Positions 53,388 to 64,000 of a stretch of DNA of 64,000 nucleotides are shown piece by piece. The notes under the pieces were generated by a model, which was given only the letters and a program-made list of their open reading frames with translations, was not told the DNA's origin and made no database searches. Position 1 is the stretch's first letter. Every line of letters starts with the position of its first letter. Source of the stretch: Chionoecetes opilio (lineage: Eukaryota; Arthropoda; Malacostraca; Decapoda; Majidae); assembly GCA_016584305.1 (NCBI GenBank), contig JACEEZ010024140.1, forward strand, positions 40,001-104,000. The letters are read 5' to 3'. Both the position numbers and the translations under genes were made by a program.

Positions 53388-56300
53388 TCAGCGCATGACA
53401 GGCATGGCTGTGGCCGAGTGTGTGGGTGTCACGTCAGTATCCCTCCACATCTGCGTCACCGTCTTCACCTGGGTGTAGAAGTTGATGCCCTGCGGAGGAA
53501 CGGCTTCATGTACAACTGAATACTGTTATTGACCCCTTCACGCCCAGATCTTCCTATACTATAAAAAAAATAGTCTGTTAGCCATAAAATTACGAAAAGT
53601 AACTAAATACCAAGTAACTGGACAAGGATACTAAACAGGTCACATCTATAAAACATTGCTATATTCACTGTAAATTGTCTAATGGTAGCAAAATTACAAA
53701 GGATATTACGTTCTGGGTCTCATGGGGTTAAACAAAAATAAATCATGCTTGCTTTGAAATAAAAATACAACAGACTTATGTCATTTGTAAAGATACACTA
53801 CAACTTAAACTTTGTCTAAAACTGTAAATTTGTTGTTTAGTCATATGTTACTACATGAACCCTCATGTTTGTCTTTTATAATGAAGCAATATGAAGAAAA
53901 AGTTGGACTGTTTTAGATGTCTTTCATTAAACTAGACACCATTAGCTTGCTTTGGGGCCTGTACTGTAAAGAGGCTATTTTGGTGTCAACTCCAGGTCTC
54001 CCGTCATCTATGCGCAGGAATATACAATTTAATAACAAGGTAGGTCTCCCGTGCAATCATTCGGCAAACTTGACACAGAAACACAGTAAATATAACTCAC
54101 AGCCTTCCCGTAGAAATTGGCATCTCCCATGAAGGATCCTCGGGAGCCGGTGAAGGAGAACATGGGCAGAGGCACCGGGATGGGCACGTTGATGCCCACC
54201 TGTGAGGAAGGAAGCCAACTGTCACTTACTGGTAATAATGACTATGTGAAGTGCCCCCCACAGAGGTGAACTAACCCCTGGGGCCCCTGGTAATAACAAC
54301 CACAGGGGAAGTAAAAAAAAAAAAAGTAAATGAATCTAAAGTAGAAGTAAATTAAAAACCCTCAACTAAATTGAATTCCACTGAACTTACGGTTTGGTGT
54401 ACTCAAATTTTTGAGTGATAATTAAGTATTGTTAACAAACATCTCGGCCTGTGCTCCCTACATCAAAAGTATACAAATATAGGATATATTGCCTTTTAAC
54501 GACAGGAATAAATACACAATTTTTGAGTGAACACTACTCATAAATAAAACCACAATCTTAGTGTCGTGCTGACTTTAAATGAGATTCATTAACTAGAAGA
54601 AACTTATGGCAGTTTAAATCTACCATATGGCCGCCATATTCCTACACTGAAAGCTACACTGCCGCTTAAGCATCCCGGGGCCAGGATTACTTCTACTCTC
54701 TATAAGTTGAAGTTGTTACTGGTAACCTCTAATGCTGTAACTTAAAATATTAACAAATCGTGCAACAAAAGCACCTTTAGTTGGTTCTTACCTGGCCAAC
54801 ATCGGTACTGTAGGTGAATTTCCTGGCCGTGGCTCCGTTGGTGGTGAAGATGGCGGTGCCGTTGCCGTACCTGTTGTTGTTGATCATCTGGATGGCCTCG
54901 TCCAGGGTGTCCACGGCGCAGGCCACCAGCACGGGGCCAAAGATCTCCTCCTGGTAGCACGTCATGTCCGGCTGAAAAACAAAGATTCTAACTAATGACC
55001 GACACAGATTCTCGCCTCTATGACTGACAATACAAAATAAGATAGATAGATTGATTGATTTAATGCCAAAAAAGGGGAATGTGCCAGACATCAGAGGTCA
55101 TATGGCACTATGGCAAAGCATAAAAAGGGGAGGGGTCGACAGAGATAGTGAGAGCACCTTAATACAATAATTTTGGTACTTATCGTTATGATTAACATAT
55201 AACAGGGATGAACTGACTTAAAACATATTTTAGGTATGGCAGTAAATTTTGAGAGAAAAGAAAACACCGGAACATTACACCTAAACAATACACGCTAGAT
55301 CAGTATTTCCCAACCTGGGGGAAATTTCTGGATTCTAAGGGGGAAATTTATTCTGAGGGACATCTAAATTACTAGCATTCAGTCAACAGAAATAAAAGCT
55401 TTAGAATGCGGCTATTGACTTTTCTTCAAGTATATATAGATATAGAGGATAGTGTCGATATACTTGTATTATTAAGCAAGTAAATTTTGTGTATTGGCTA
55501 CTTTTTTCCTTGAAGGGGGAAATCCGGATGGTTGAACTGGTTGAAGGGGGAAATAACAGAAAAAAGGTTGGGAACCACTGCGCTAGATAGTGCACATGTA
55601 TGCACCAACAAGCAGTTACAGTATACCAATGAGGATGTTGGGAAGTAATAAAGAAAACAAAAAAATTAAGACCCACTGGACTGTGATTAAGGGTGATGTC
55701 AAGGTGGGAGGCGAGACATCACACTCATCCTAGCAATGGAAAAAATAATATATTCCCCTTTACACATAAAAAGCAGGCATGTGTATCTCCATATCAGGGT
55801 CCATTTGTGACATGACAGAAAATAAACCACTGCCCCAGAACAAAATAAATGAAATTATCCACTGCCCCAGAACAAAATAAATGAAATTATCCACTGCCCC
55901 GAAACAAAATAAATTAAATTATCCACTGCCCCAGAACAAAATAAATGAAATTATCCACTGCCCCGAAACAAAATAAATTAAATTATCCACTGCCCCAAAA
56001 CAAAATAAATGAAATTATCCACTGCCCCAGAACAAAATAAATGAAATTATCCACTGCCCCAAAACAAAATAAATTAAATTATCCACTGCCCCAATACGAA
56101 ATAAATGAAATTATCCACTGCCCCAAAACGAAATAAATTAAATTATCCACTGCCCCAAAACAAAATAAATTAAATTATCCACTGCCCCAAAATAAATTAA
56201 ATTATCCACTGCCTCGAAACAAAATAAATGAAATTATCCACTGCCCCAAAATAAATGAAATTATCCACTGCCCCAAAACAAAATAAATGAAATTATCCAC

Positions 56301-59300
56301 TGCCCCGAAACAAAATAAATGAAATTATCCACTGCCCCCCAAAAAAAAAAATGAAATTATCCACTGCCCCGAAACAAAATAAATGAAATTATCCACTGCC
56401 CCGAAACAAAATAAATGAAATTATCCACTGCCCCAAAACAAAATAAATGAAATTATCCACTGCCCCGAAACAAAATAAATGAAATTATCCACTGCCCCGA
56501 AACAAAATAAATGAAATTATCCACTGCCCCGAAACAAAATAAATGAAATTATCCACTGCCCCGAAACAAAATAAATGAAATTATCCACTGCCCCGAAACA
56601 AAATAAATGAAATTATCCACTGCCCCGAAACAAAATAAATGAAATTATCCACTGCCCCAAAACAAAATAAATGAAATTATCCACTGCCCCAAAACAAAAT
56701 AAATGAAATTATCCACTGCCCCAAAACAAAATAAATGAAATTATCCACTGCCCCGAAACAAAATAAATGAAATTATCCACTGCCCCGAAACAAAATAAAT
56801 GAAATTATCCACTGCCCCGAAACAAAATAAATGAAATTATCCACTGCCCCAAAACAAAATAAATGAAATTATCCACTGCCCCAAAACAAAATAAATGAAA
56901 TTATCCACTGCCCCAAAACAAAATAAATGAAATTATCCTCATCCTGACCTTCACATCGGACAGGATGGTTGGGCCCACAAAGTTGCCCGCCTCGTAGCCC
57001 GGCACCACAATGTCTCGCCCGTCCAGCAGGCACTTGGCTCCCTCCTTAATACCGGACTCCACCAGGGAGCAGATGCGCTCCTTGGCCGCCGGGGAGATGA
57101 CCGGCCCCAGGTCTGCCCCGGCCTCGTGTCCGGCGTTCACCTTCAGCTTCTTGGAGCGCTCCACCAGTTCGGGGAGCCACCCGGCTGAGTCCCCAACAAA
57201 GATGGCGGTGCTCAAGGCCATACACCTGCAAACATACACAACACACAGGGTAATGCCGTATGCCCTCATTTTGCTGAATTAAGGCTAAAACCAAGCGACT
57301 TAAAATTACTGACATTATTTTAACAACTGCATTTTCTATAACTCCAGTAAGCTGATAGTGCCTCTCAGCCATCACAAGCGCAAGTCCCCAGACAATGTAA
57401 TTCTAGAGTTATTTCCAGCAATCACCATATCTTTACAAGCCTAATCCCATGGTGCTTACTGTAAAAGCAAAACTAAATTTCAATATTATTTGCACCTTCT
57501 AAACAAAAACATGGCAGATTTGCCCCCGATTTGACTGGGAAAAATAGTTCTTTGATTTTGCAAACAAAAAACAATTGTTGGGATGGCTGACCAACCTCTG
57601 TCCCGCAGCACCAAAGGCGGCGCCAATCAGCTGCGTGAGGGTGCTCTCCTTGTTGGCATCCGGCATTATTACCCCGTGGTTTTTGGCACCCATGTTGGAC
57701 TGCACCCGCTTGCCATTCATGGAGCCACGTTCATAGATGTACTTGCCCTGAGAGAGGCACACTGTTACTTGGGGATGGCAATCTTAATCATACAAACCCA
57801 CATACATATAAACATCCATGCACTCAGAATTTAAAATATTTCTATTTACTTTCCAAATAAGTTCCTTTAAAAGCAGCCAATAGACATGACAATACTATAA
57901 CTTGATGGCAAACAAGATGAGGCAGGAGGCAGACCGGGTCAACTCACAGCTTGGTCAGAGCCCACAAAGGAGATGGCCCTGATGTGTGGGTTATCACAGA
58001 TAAAGTTGACTGCTTTGTGTTGGCCGTGGATCACATTCACCACCCCACTGGGGCAGCCAGCCTGCTGTAACATCTCCAACAGCATCATGGATGTACCAGG
58101 AACTCGCTCTGATGGCTTGAACACATAGGTGTTGCCACACACCAGGGCAACGGGGAACATCTGGAGGAAAGGAGACACCATGAGGCTTCACCCTGATGGT
58201 GATGTGGTGTTGTCCACTAATCCTGTATCTTGTCCATAATAAGCAAGGCTTCCCTAAAGACAACACGTACCCAGAGGGGAATCATGGCTGGGAAGTTGAA
58301 GGGAGCAATGCCGGCACACACCCCGAGAGGCACCCGGTAGGAATGCGTGTCCATGTCCTTGGAGATGCCCGACATGGTCTCTCCAAGCTGCAGGCTGGTG
58401 ATGCTGCAGCAGTGCTCCACCACCTCTGAGGAGGGAGCTCACCATCACTGCCTGCTTCTACCTCATACCATTCACTATTGCCATTCATTCTGTAAATCAT
58501 GAATAAAGGAATTCCAACATGCATACAGTTACATTTATGTTACATGTATATTCACATCCTCAAGCTAAGTTTAGAAAATCTCTACAACAGAAGAGAAAGG
58601 TGTTATAACTAGGAACTTAGAAAATCCATGCATTCACAATAAGTCAAATCTACAGGCTAAATCAGCAACTAAACAGCTAATTTCTCAATATACTTCAGGG
58701 GTCCACCATCCTGACACCAAAATTGTGGTTCCTGATGTCAGAAACAGTGACCAACATGACAGGTAAAGGAAGGTACTGACGCAGGCCTCTCATGACATCG
58801 CCTTCAGCATCCACCAGGGTCTTCCCTTGCTCCTTGGTGATCACCTTCGCCAACTCATGCTGCAAGGGACCAGGAGTAATAAATGCCCTGTTCGAGATTG
58901 ATAGTTAAATTAAACAATGGACAGATTTCTTACTCTTCATATTAGATCCTGTAAGTCAAAAAAGCTCCCTGATTTTATGGTCTGATGCCTTATTCCCTTG
59001 TTCCACACTGTCCACCATCCCTCACTACACACCCACCAATCTTTTACCCCTGACTTACATACTGCATCCATCCACCTTATCCTTGACCACCTCTCTCCTT
59101 TATACCCTCAATTTCACTCTTCTATACTCTCATTGTCAATCTTACATCCATCCTTTCCTTATGACCACATCCTAACACACCGCCCCATCTACACCACACG
59201 GCTTATGCAGATCCTCAATCTCTCCTTATAACACCACCACCACTTCCACCTCTCAAGTCACTCATCTTAACACTCCATAGCCTAGATTTCTGTCGGGCAA

Positions 59301-62300
59301 GCTTCACCCAATGCCTAAGTTGTCACTATGAAAGTCAAGTTAACAGTAATTTCAAAGCCTTAAGAGAGACCCTCATGTGCTCTAAAAGGAAAGTAAGATC
59401 AAACTAATTTCTAGAGTAATGTTAGGATCTGGGCATAAAGAATTATAATGGAACCTCATAGGCTTGGTTCTAAACTTGAAAGACATTATTTGTAAACAAG
59501 CTCATTAAGAGATGAACAAATGGATCTGAGTCTCAAGGATTCTTACAATGTTCTCTCTGATGAGCTGCTGGTACTTGAACATGACCTGCTGGCGTGTGAG
59601 GACAGACGCCTGGCTCCAGGACGGGAAGGCCTCGCGCGCAGCTCCCACTGCTGCCTCCATCTCATCTTGGGTGGCCAGAGGGACTCGAGTCACCACCTGA
59701 ACCAACATAATCATTTTTAATATGTACAACATGCGGTTTACTAATACAGTAGACAGTCACTTACCAAAATAAGTTTAAAAAGTACAATGAGGCCCAACAC
59801 ACTGACTCACTGTCTAAATCAAGATTTGATATATTTTCTACACCCATCTCACAATCAGGACACATATGGAGATGCACCCTATGATGGCAACACACCATTA
59901 GGGAACCATTGAGGCAACATGTCTTGATATGCTGGTTTGACTTCGAAGTCGGTCACACGACTTGCCTATATGATCCTAATAATATGATCATAGTACACCA
60001 AATAAGCCCTTCCATATTGTTTGCATTACCTACACCTTGAGGGAGCTTAGCAGTGTGTTCCTGTATTTCCTATGCGAGTTGATAATAAGCTCTGGATGTA
60101 AAGATTCTGGGTTTTGTTAGTTTATTCAATTAGTCAGATATCTAAAATTATACGTATTTCAATAATTTCAGTTCTTTTAATGTCCTGAATGAGCATCCCT
60201 TGCAGAGGTTCTATCATAAGTATGCAAAGACTGATGTAAAAGTCCCAGTGCTATCTCAATGATTATGAATAATTATTCAGGGAGATTAAAGCTTTCTGGA
60301 GGACCTTGATAAGCATACATATACACACTACCTGAATGTATCAAACTTCTGGCCAATCCTCACAAAATTCAAACACAGAGAAAGAAATACCAACGATTAT
60401 CTTTAAAATGTGTCAAACCGTTATCTATGTCAACGAATAGGGTAACACTGGATAAAGCCAAAGTGGCAGGCTTTGCATTAAGTCTCACCTCATTAGTGGC
60501 AGGGTTGTGGACATCAAAAAACTCCTTTGTCTTGCTTTCCACAAACTTGCCATTGATGAAGAGCTTGGTGGCGGGCGCCGCTGAGCTGTAGCCTCGCCAT
60601 AAGGACAAGCTTTGGGACCCCTGAGGAGAGGACGCACCATTAACAACATGAACACAGATAATTAAATGAAAACATAAAAGTGAATAAGATAAGAAATATA
60701 TAAAATAAAGCAATTGGAAAAGTTACATAAATATTTTCATTAGACAACTGGCAAATGTATTCCCTTTCATCCATCCTTACATTCATAAAGTTTACATTTG
60801 AGGGCCGTGATGATAGGCCATTGCCTGGTACATTGCAGAATACAGGAAAATATACAGTAATATCAGAAAAATTCCTAATAACATAAAACCCAAGCAAAAC
60901 TCAAATTTAGAGCAGAATTATGATCATAAAAAAGATAGACATATCACCGAGAATACAGATAAAGATTTTTTTTTGCAAAATTCTCCAAAAAACTTAGAGC
61001 GCATAATAATATAATAGAAAATATACAATATTTTCTTACATAAAATAAGAAACTTGAATAGCATCACATCAAATTTATGGGAAAAATAATGCCTTTTTTC
61101 TTTATAAAATATGTTATTGCCAAGTTTAACCATCAAATTACCTTAATTATAACCAAGTAAAAATGAATATAGTATTGCAAGTGAAAATATGAAGTGAGAA
61201 GATGGGGTCACCCTGTAGATTTTTGGGGAAAATTTCGATGACTCACCGATATTTCACTCCCGATTCACTGAAGTTTCGATAATTATCAACAAAATTCATC
61301 CACAGTGGTTTATGGCCATGCTGAATACAAATTTGGAGTCAGTTTTCTGATTACTACAATTCTGAATCTAATTTCACTCTACGTTTCCTTATACAACTAA
61401 CCTCAAATGTAATATATATGTTTTGGTATTTACGATGAAGGAGACATTAGAAAGAAAACATGAGTATCAAGGCCGATAGAGAGCCCAGTTCTGCCTAATA
61501 ATTACCAAAGACTTAAGACTTCTTGCCCTAACTTTCCAATTCATTATGGAAAACTAATACATATCTCCACTTAGTTAATTAGCTGATGTTTAGAACATGA
61601 CTGTCTTGATTCAAGTATTTTTCACCTTTCTACTGTTTCTATAGGTCAGAACGAGTGTGGAAGTAACAATGAAATGTTGTGCAAACGTAACAAACGCATG
61701 TGCAAACATTGTGTTTCATAGGCTAGGTTAGGTTAGTTTAAGGGTTAAGTAGGTCAGATTAGTTTGAAGGTTAGGTTATTATTTGATGCTTTTACAAATG
61801 GAAGTGTTTTTTTCTAGTCAAAACGTCTAAAAAGTGTATTTTTTGAAATTTGTCATAACTTTTTTGAATTGCAAAATAAACGCAATTTGGAGGTTTGCAC
61901 AGGAACAAACTATCTGCATTAGGAAAAGCATCACATATTAAGCAAAAAAAATCGAAACTTGTCTGGAAATCTTGCAACAGCCACAAAGTATTTTTTTACC
62001 AGTGAATTTCCAAGAGGGTCATAACGTATGGTCGTCCTTGAAAATACTGGTGGGTAATTATGGAGGAGAGTTTCACGTTCGTTTTCAGAGACACCAACTA
62101 CTTTTTCTTGGCCTACAATAGGTGCTTGTTCTAATGGTGCTTGTTTTATTTTGCGCAAACCAAAAAAAAAAAAAAAAAATGAAAAAAAAAAAAAAATGAA
62201 ACCTAACCTAACCTTATGTTTTAATGAAACCTAACCTAACCTAACCTTACAGGTTTTAAAGAAACCTAACCTAACCTTAACCACAAAATATAATTATTAT

Positions 62301-63130
62301 TTTTTTATTTTTTTGGTTTGCGCAAAATAAAACTAGCACCATTAGAACAAGCACCTATTGTAGGCCAAGAAAAAGTAGTTGGTGTCTCTGAAAACGAACG
62401 TGAAACTCTCCTCCATATTAACCATACTGGTGCCCAATAATGAAATAATTACGGGTTCTCTGCTGCAGAAATGCATTACAAGGCAGTTAGTTATAACCGT
62501 CCTCAACGTGTAGATCTGACAATTTGCAGCATTTCTAACCCTTACAACACCCGTCAGAAATGAAAAATTACACAAGGGGGTCTGGGGGGGCTAAGGTGCT
62601 AACCCCCCCCCCCCCCAGTGAGGTTAGGATACGTAATAAATGCCCAGGCTAGGTTAGTTAACAAGCTGCGACCCCCAGTTGTGTGGTCGACCCCCAATGA
62701 GAGTATTGGTCGATAGGGAGTATTGTACTAAAGTGCAGTTTTACTTAATACAGAATCACCTATGGGGGGCAGGCAGCCTTGAGGGCCCATATAACGTACT
62801 CTCGTCACGGTGACAATGCCCGCCTTGCCTTGCCACTTGCACATGCACACTACTGACGTCACCATGAAATGCGTCACCAAACACTGCTGGCTAATAACAT
62901 ACACACACACATCACATACCACCACCAGTAAAAAGGCCAAAACCTCCAAGCAGTTCCATAAAAAACACAATTATCAACGAACTTTCCTCATAAACAATAC
63001 TCAAATACATTCATATGACTCGGTTATCATTCCAACACATCTCCTTCCCTCTCAGTAATTCCCTTGAGGTGTTAATCAGTAATAGAGGTGGAATATTTAC
63101 CTTAAAGGAGCGGAGAAGTGTAGTCGCCAT
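53388..63130 (-). CDS. ALDH6A1: Methylmalonate-semialdehyde/malonate-semialdehyde dehydrogenase (acylating), mitochondrial, 11 exons, 522 aa
   Basis: CoA- and NAD-dependent oxidation of (methyl)malonate semialdehyde to acetyl-/propionyl-CoA in valine and pyrimidine breakdown, in the mitochondrial matrix. Exons, in gene order: 63101-63130, 60489-60620, 59547-59696, 58781-58859, 58271-58425, 57948-58160, 57596-57747, 56949-57225, 54792-54971, 54101-54199, 53388-53489. All phases agree and the total is 1569 nt (human about 535 aa). The start [10 protein letters not shown] plus an Arg/Ser-rich stretch fits a targeting peptide. Landmarks: [84 protein letters not shown], the catalytic cysteine C305 in [29 protein letters not shown] and [13 protein letters not shown]. 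Intron 8 contains a 1.1-kb minisatellite and intron 10 a MITE. Confidence 0.96.
53529..53731 (+). mobile_element. TTAA-type MITE, copy 8, ALDH6A1 intron 10
   Basis: The right end keeps TTAA; the left reads TTGA. It lies 39 bases upstream (in gene sense) of the exon 11 acceptor. Several small deletions relative to other copies. Confidence 0.8.
55040..55135. repeat. Interspersed repeat shared with 16890-17005 (ALDH6A1 intron 8)
   Basis: GATTGATTTAATGCCAAAAA, GAATGTGCCAGACATCAGAG and GGTCATATGGCACTA, nearly identical to the earlier copy. Confidence 0.8.
55823..56938. repeat. 32-bp minisatellite, about 34 units, in ALDH6A1 intron 8
   Basis: Unit ATGAAATTATCCACTGCCCC plus GAAACAAAATAA, 32 bases, with A/G variation after the C tract and a few shortened units. 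It ends about 10 bases from the exon 8 splice donor. Confidence 0.95.
60714..61599. other. ALDH6A1 intron 1, nothing recognised
   Basis: AT-rich intronic DNA without a supported feature. Confidence 0.5.
61600..61970 (+). repeat. Interspersed repeat (partner of 49190-49520), ALDH6A1 intron 1
   Basis: Contains the same blocks as 49190-49520 in opposite order, including GCTAGGTTAGGTTAG, and AAAAGCATCACATATTAAGC at the end. Confidence 0.75.
62030..62440. mobile_element. Foldback element with CCTAACC-rich loop, ALDH6A1 intron 1
   Basis: The left arm (ACGTTCGTTTTCAGAGACAC, CTTGGCCTACAATAGGTGCT, TTTATTTTGCGCAAACC) is inverted in the right arm at about 62313-62435. The loop holds poly-A and AACCTAACCTAACC runs, plus CCTAACCTTAACCACAAAAT. 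Confidence 0.85.
62441..63100. other. ALDH6A1 intron 1, proximal part
   Basis: Poly-C at 62605-62616. Otherwise nothing recognised. Confidence 0.45.
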
Positions 63131-64000
63131 GGTGCTCAGTCTGGTGGCCTTCTGCGCGACGGTGTGGCAAGGAACTACTGGGCGCGCCGCTTGACTGCTG
63201 GCACCGGCTTATGATGTAATATTATCGTAAATCAAGGTGTTCCCGGCTCCTTATCGTAATATAGGTCATGGTTTTAATGTACTGACCATTACTCTGCTTC
63301 AATAGTCACCTTTCTGTACCTAAATACGAATAAATGTTATGTAAAAAGGCTTATAGTGGTTTATGGTGCCTCAGTAATTATTCAAGGTCACGCCCCCTTC
63401 ATATGCTTCACCCCCTTCACCCCTTCACCCCCTTATACCATCACGCCCGTAACCCTGTAGGCTGTATATCGTGTCCCTGGGTATATTACATTATCTCCCT
63501 TATCATGCCAACAACAAGGTCTTCTCATACCTGCTATTACTTCACTTACCCTAGCAGTCTCTTATCATATCTATCACAGCAGTTTCGTAATAGCGACTTA
63601 ACTACCACCAGCAGCAGTAATGGTAATAGCCTATTATCTGTATCATTTGAGCTGCATAAAGCCCCGTCCACACTACCACTCACCACCGTCGGTGCTTGCC
63701 GTCGGTGCTTGCCGACGGGAAGCGCCGTTGCCAGGGTTGTGTCCACACGAACGGTTTTGTTCGGCGGTCAGCGCGCTTCCTGATTTCAAAGTGAGAGTCA
63801 TGTTTTCTGCATATCGTGTGCTCTCACTCGAGATTATGAAATAACCACAGGAGGTTTAGAAAAACTGACTCAACTATCATCTTCATGACACATTTCTGCA
63901 TATCATAAGCAAGAAAAATATACGAAAACCTTTTTGTGTATTCTAAAAAATATAGCAAAAAGAAATAGTGTATAAACATATTTCTCACTTTTTTGTCTTC
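63131..64000. other. 5' flank of ALDH6A1 and interspersed repeat
   Basis: The first bases upstream are GC-rich and may be promoter. Bases 63800-63905 repeat the 19805-19925 sequence (CATATCGTGTGCTCTCACTC, ATTATGAAATAACCACAGGA). No other gene recognised. Confidence 0.45.

Overview
The window is eukaryotic nuclear DNA from an arthropod, most likely a decapod crustacean (crab/shrimp type). This is inferred from spliced genes with GT-AG introns, TTAGG-type pentamers (the arthropod telomere motif), extremely dense and long microsatellites, tRNA-derived SINEs, LINE 3' tails and many foldback/MITE elements. No bacterial operon, CRISPR array, phage or virus was recognised.

Layout. Bases 1-17 kb are almost entirely repeats: a LINE reverse-transcriptase fragment running off the left edge, compound GT, GA, CT, TGCG and TAG microsatellites, a tRNA-Ile(AAT) gene beside a decayed tRNA-Arg-like sequence, a tRNA-derived SINE, several long-inverted-repeat elements and a 60-bp satellite that appears to derive from the end of one of them. 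From 18 kb on there are five protein genes whose exons I joined by hand. They are ALG1 (minus, 18.3-19.6 kb, main exon), a MAPKAPK2/3-type kinase (plus, 27.2-33.6 kb, 7 exons, 365 aa), a sulfotransferase with an N-terminal membrane segment (minus, 38.3-41.6 kb, 8 coding exons, 397 aa), an unrecognised leucine-rich-repeat protein (plus, 43.7-50.1 kb, 7 exons, 470 aa), and mitochondrial methylmalonate-semialdehyde dehydrogenase ALDH6A1 (minus, 53.4-63.1 kb, 11 exons, 522 aa). For the four multi-exon genes the exon lengths sum to complete codons and the phases agree at every junction.

The genes belong to unrelated pathways (N-glycan assembly, p38 stress signalling, sulfonation, valine/pyrimidine catabolism), so no joint function is implied. 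What links the window is its mobile DNA. Eight copies of a roughly 212-bp TTAA-flanked MITE occur, four of them in introns of three genes, and two of those closely bracket a single LRR exon. Intron 2 of the kinase gene carries a 2.9-kb composite foldback structure. Three foldback elements carry CCTAA/TTAGG runs in their loops, so the telomere-like tracts here look transposon-borne. No new multi-gene system was found; the most unusual material is this repeat biology and the uncharacterised LRR protein.
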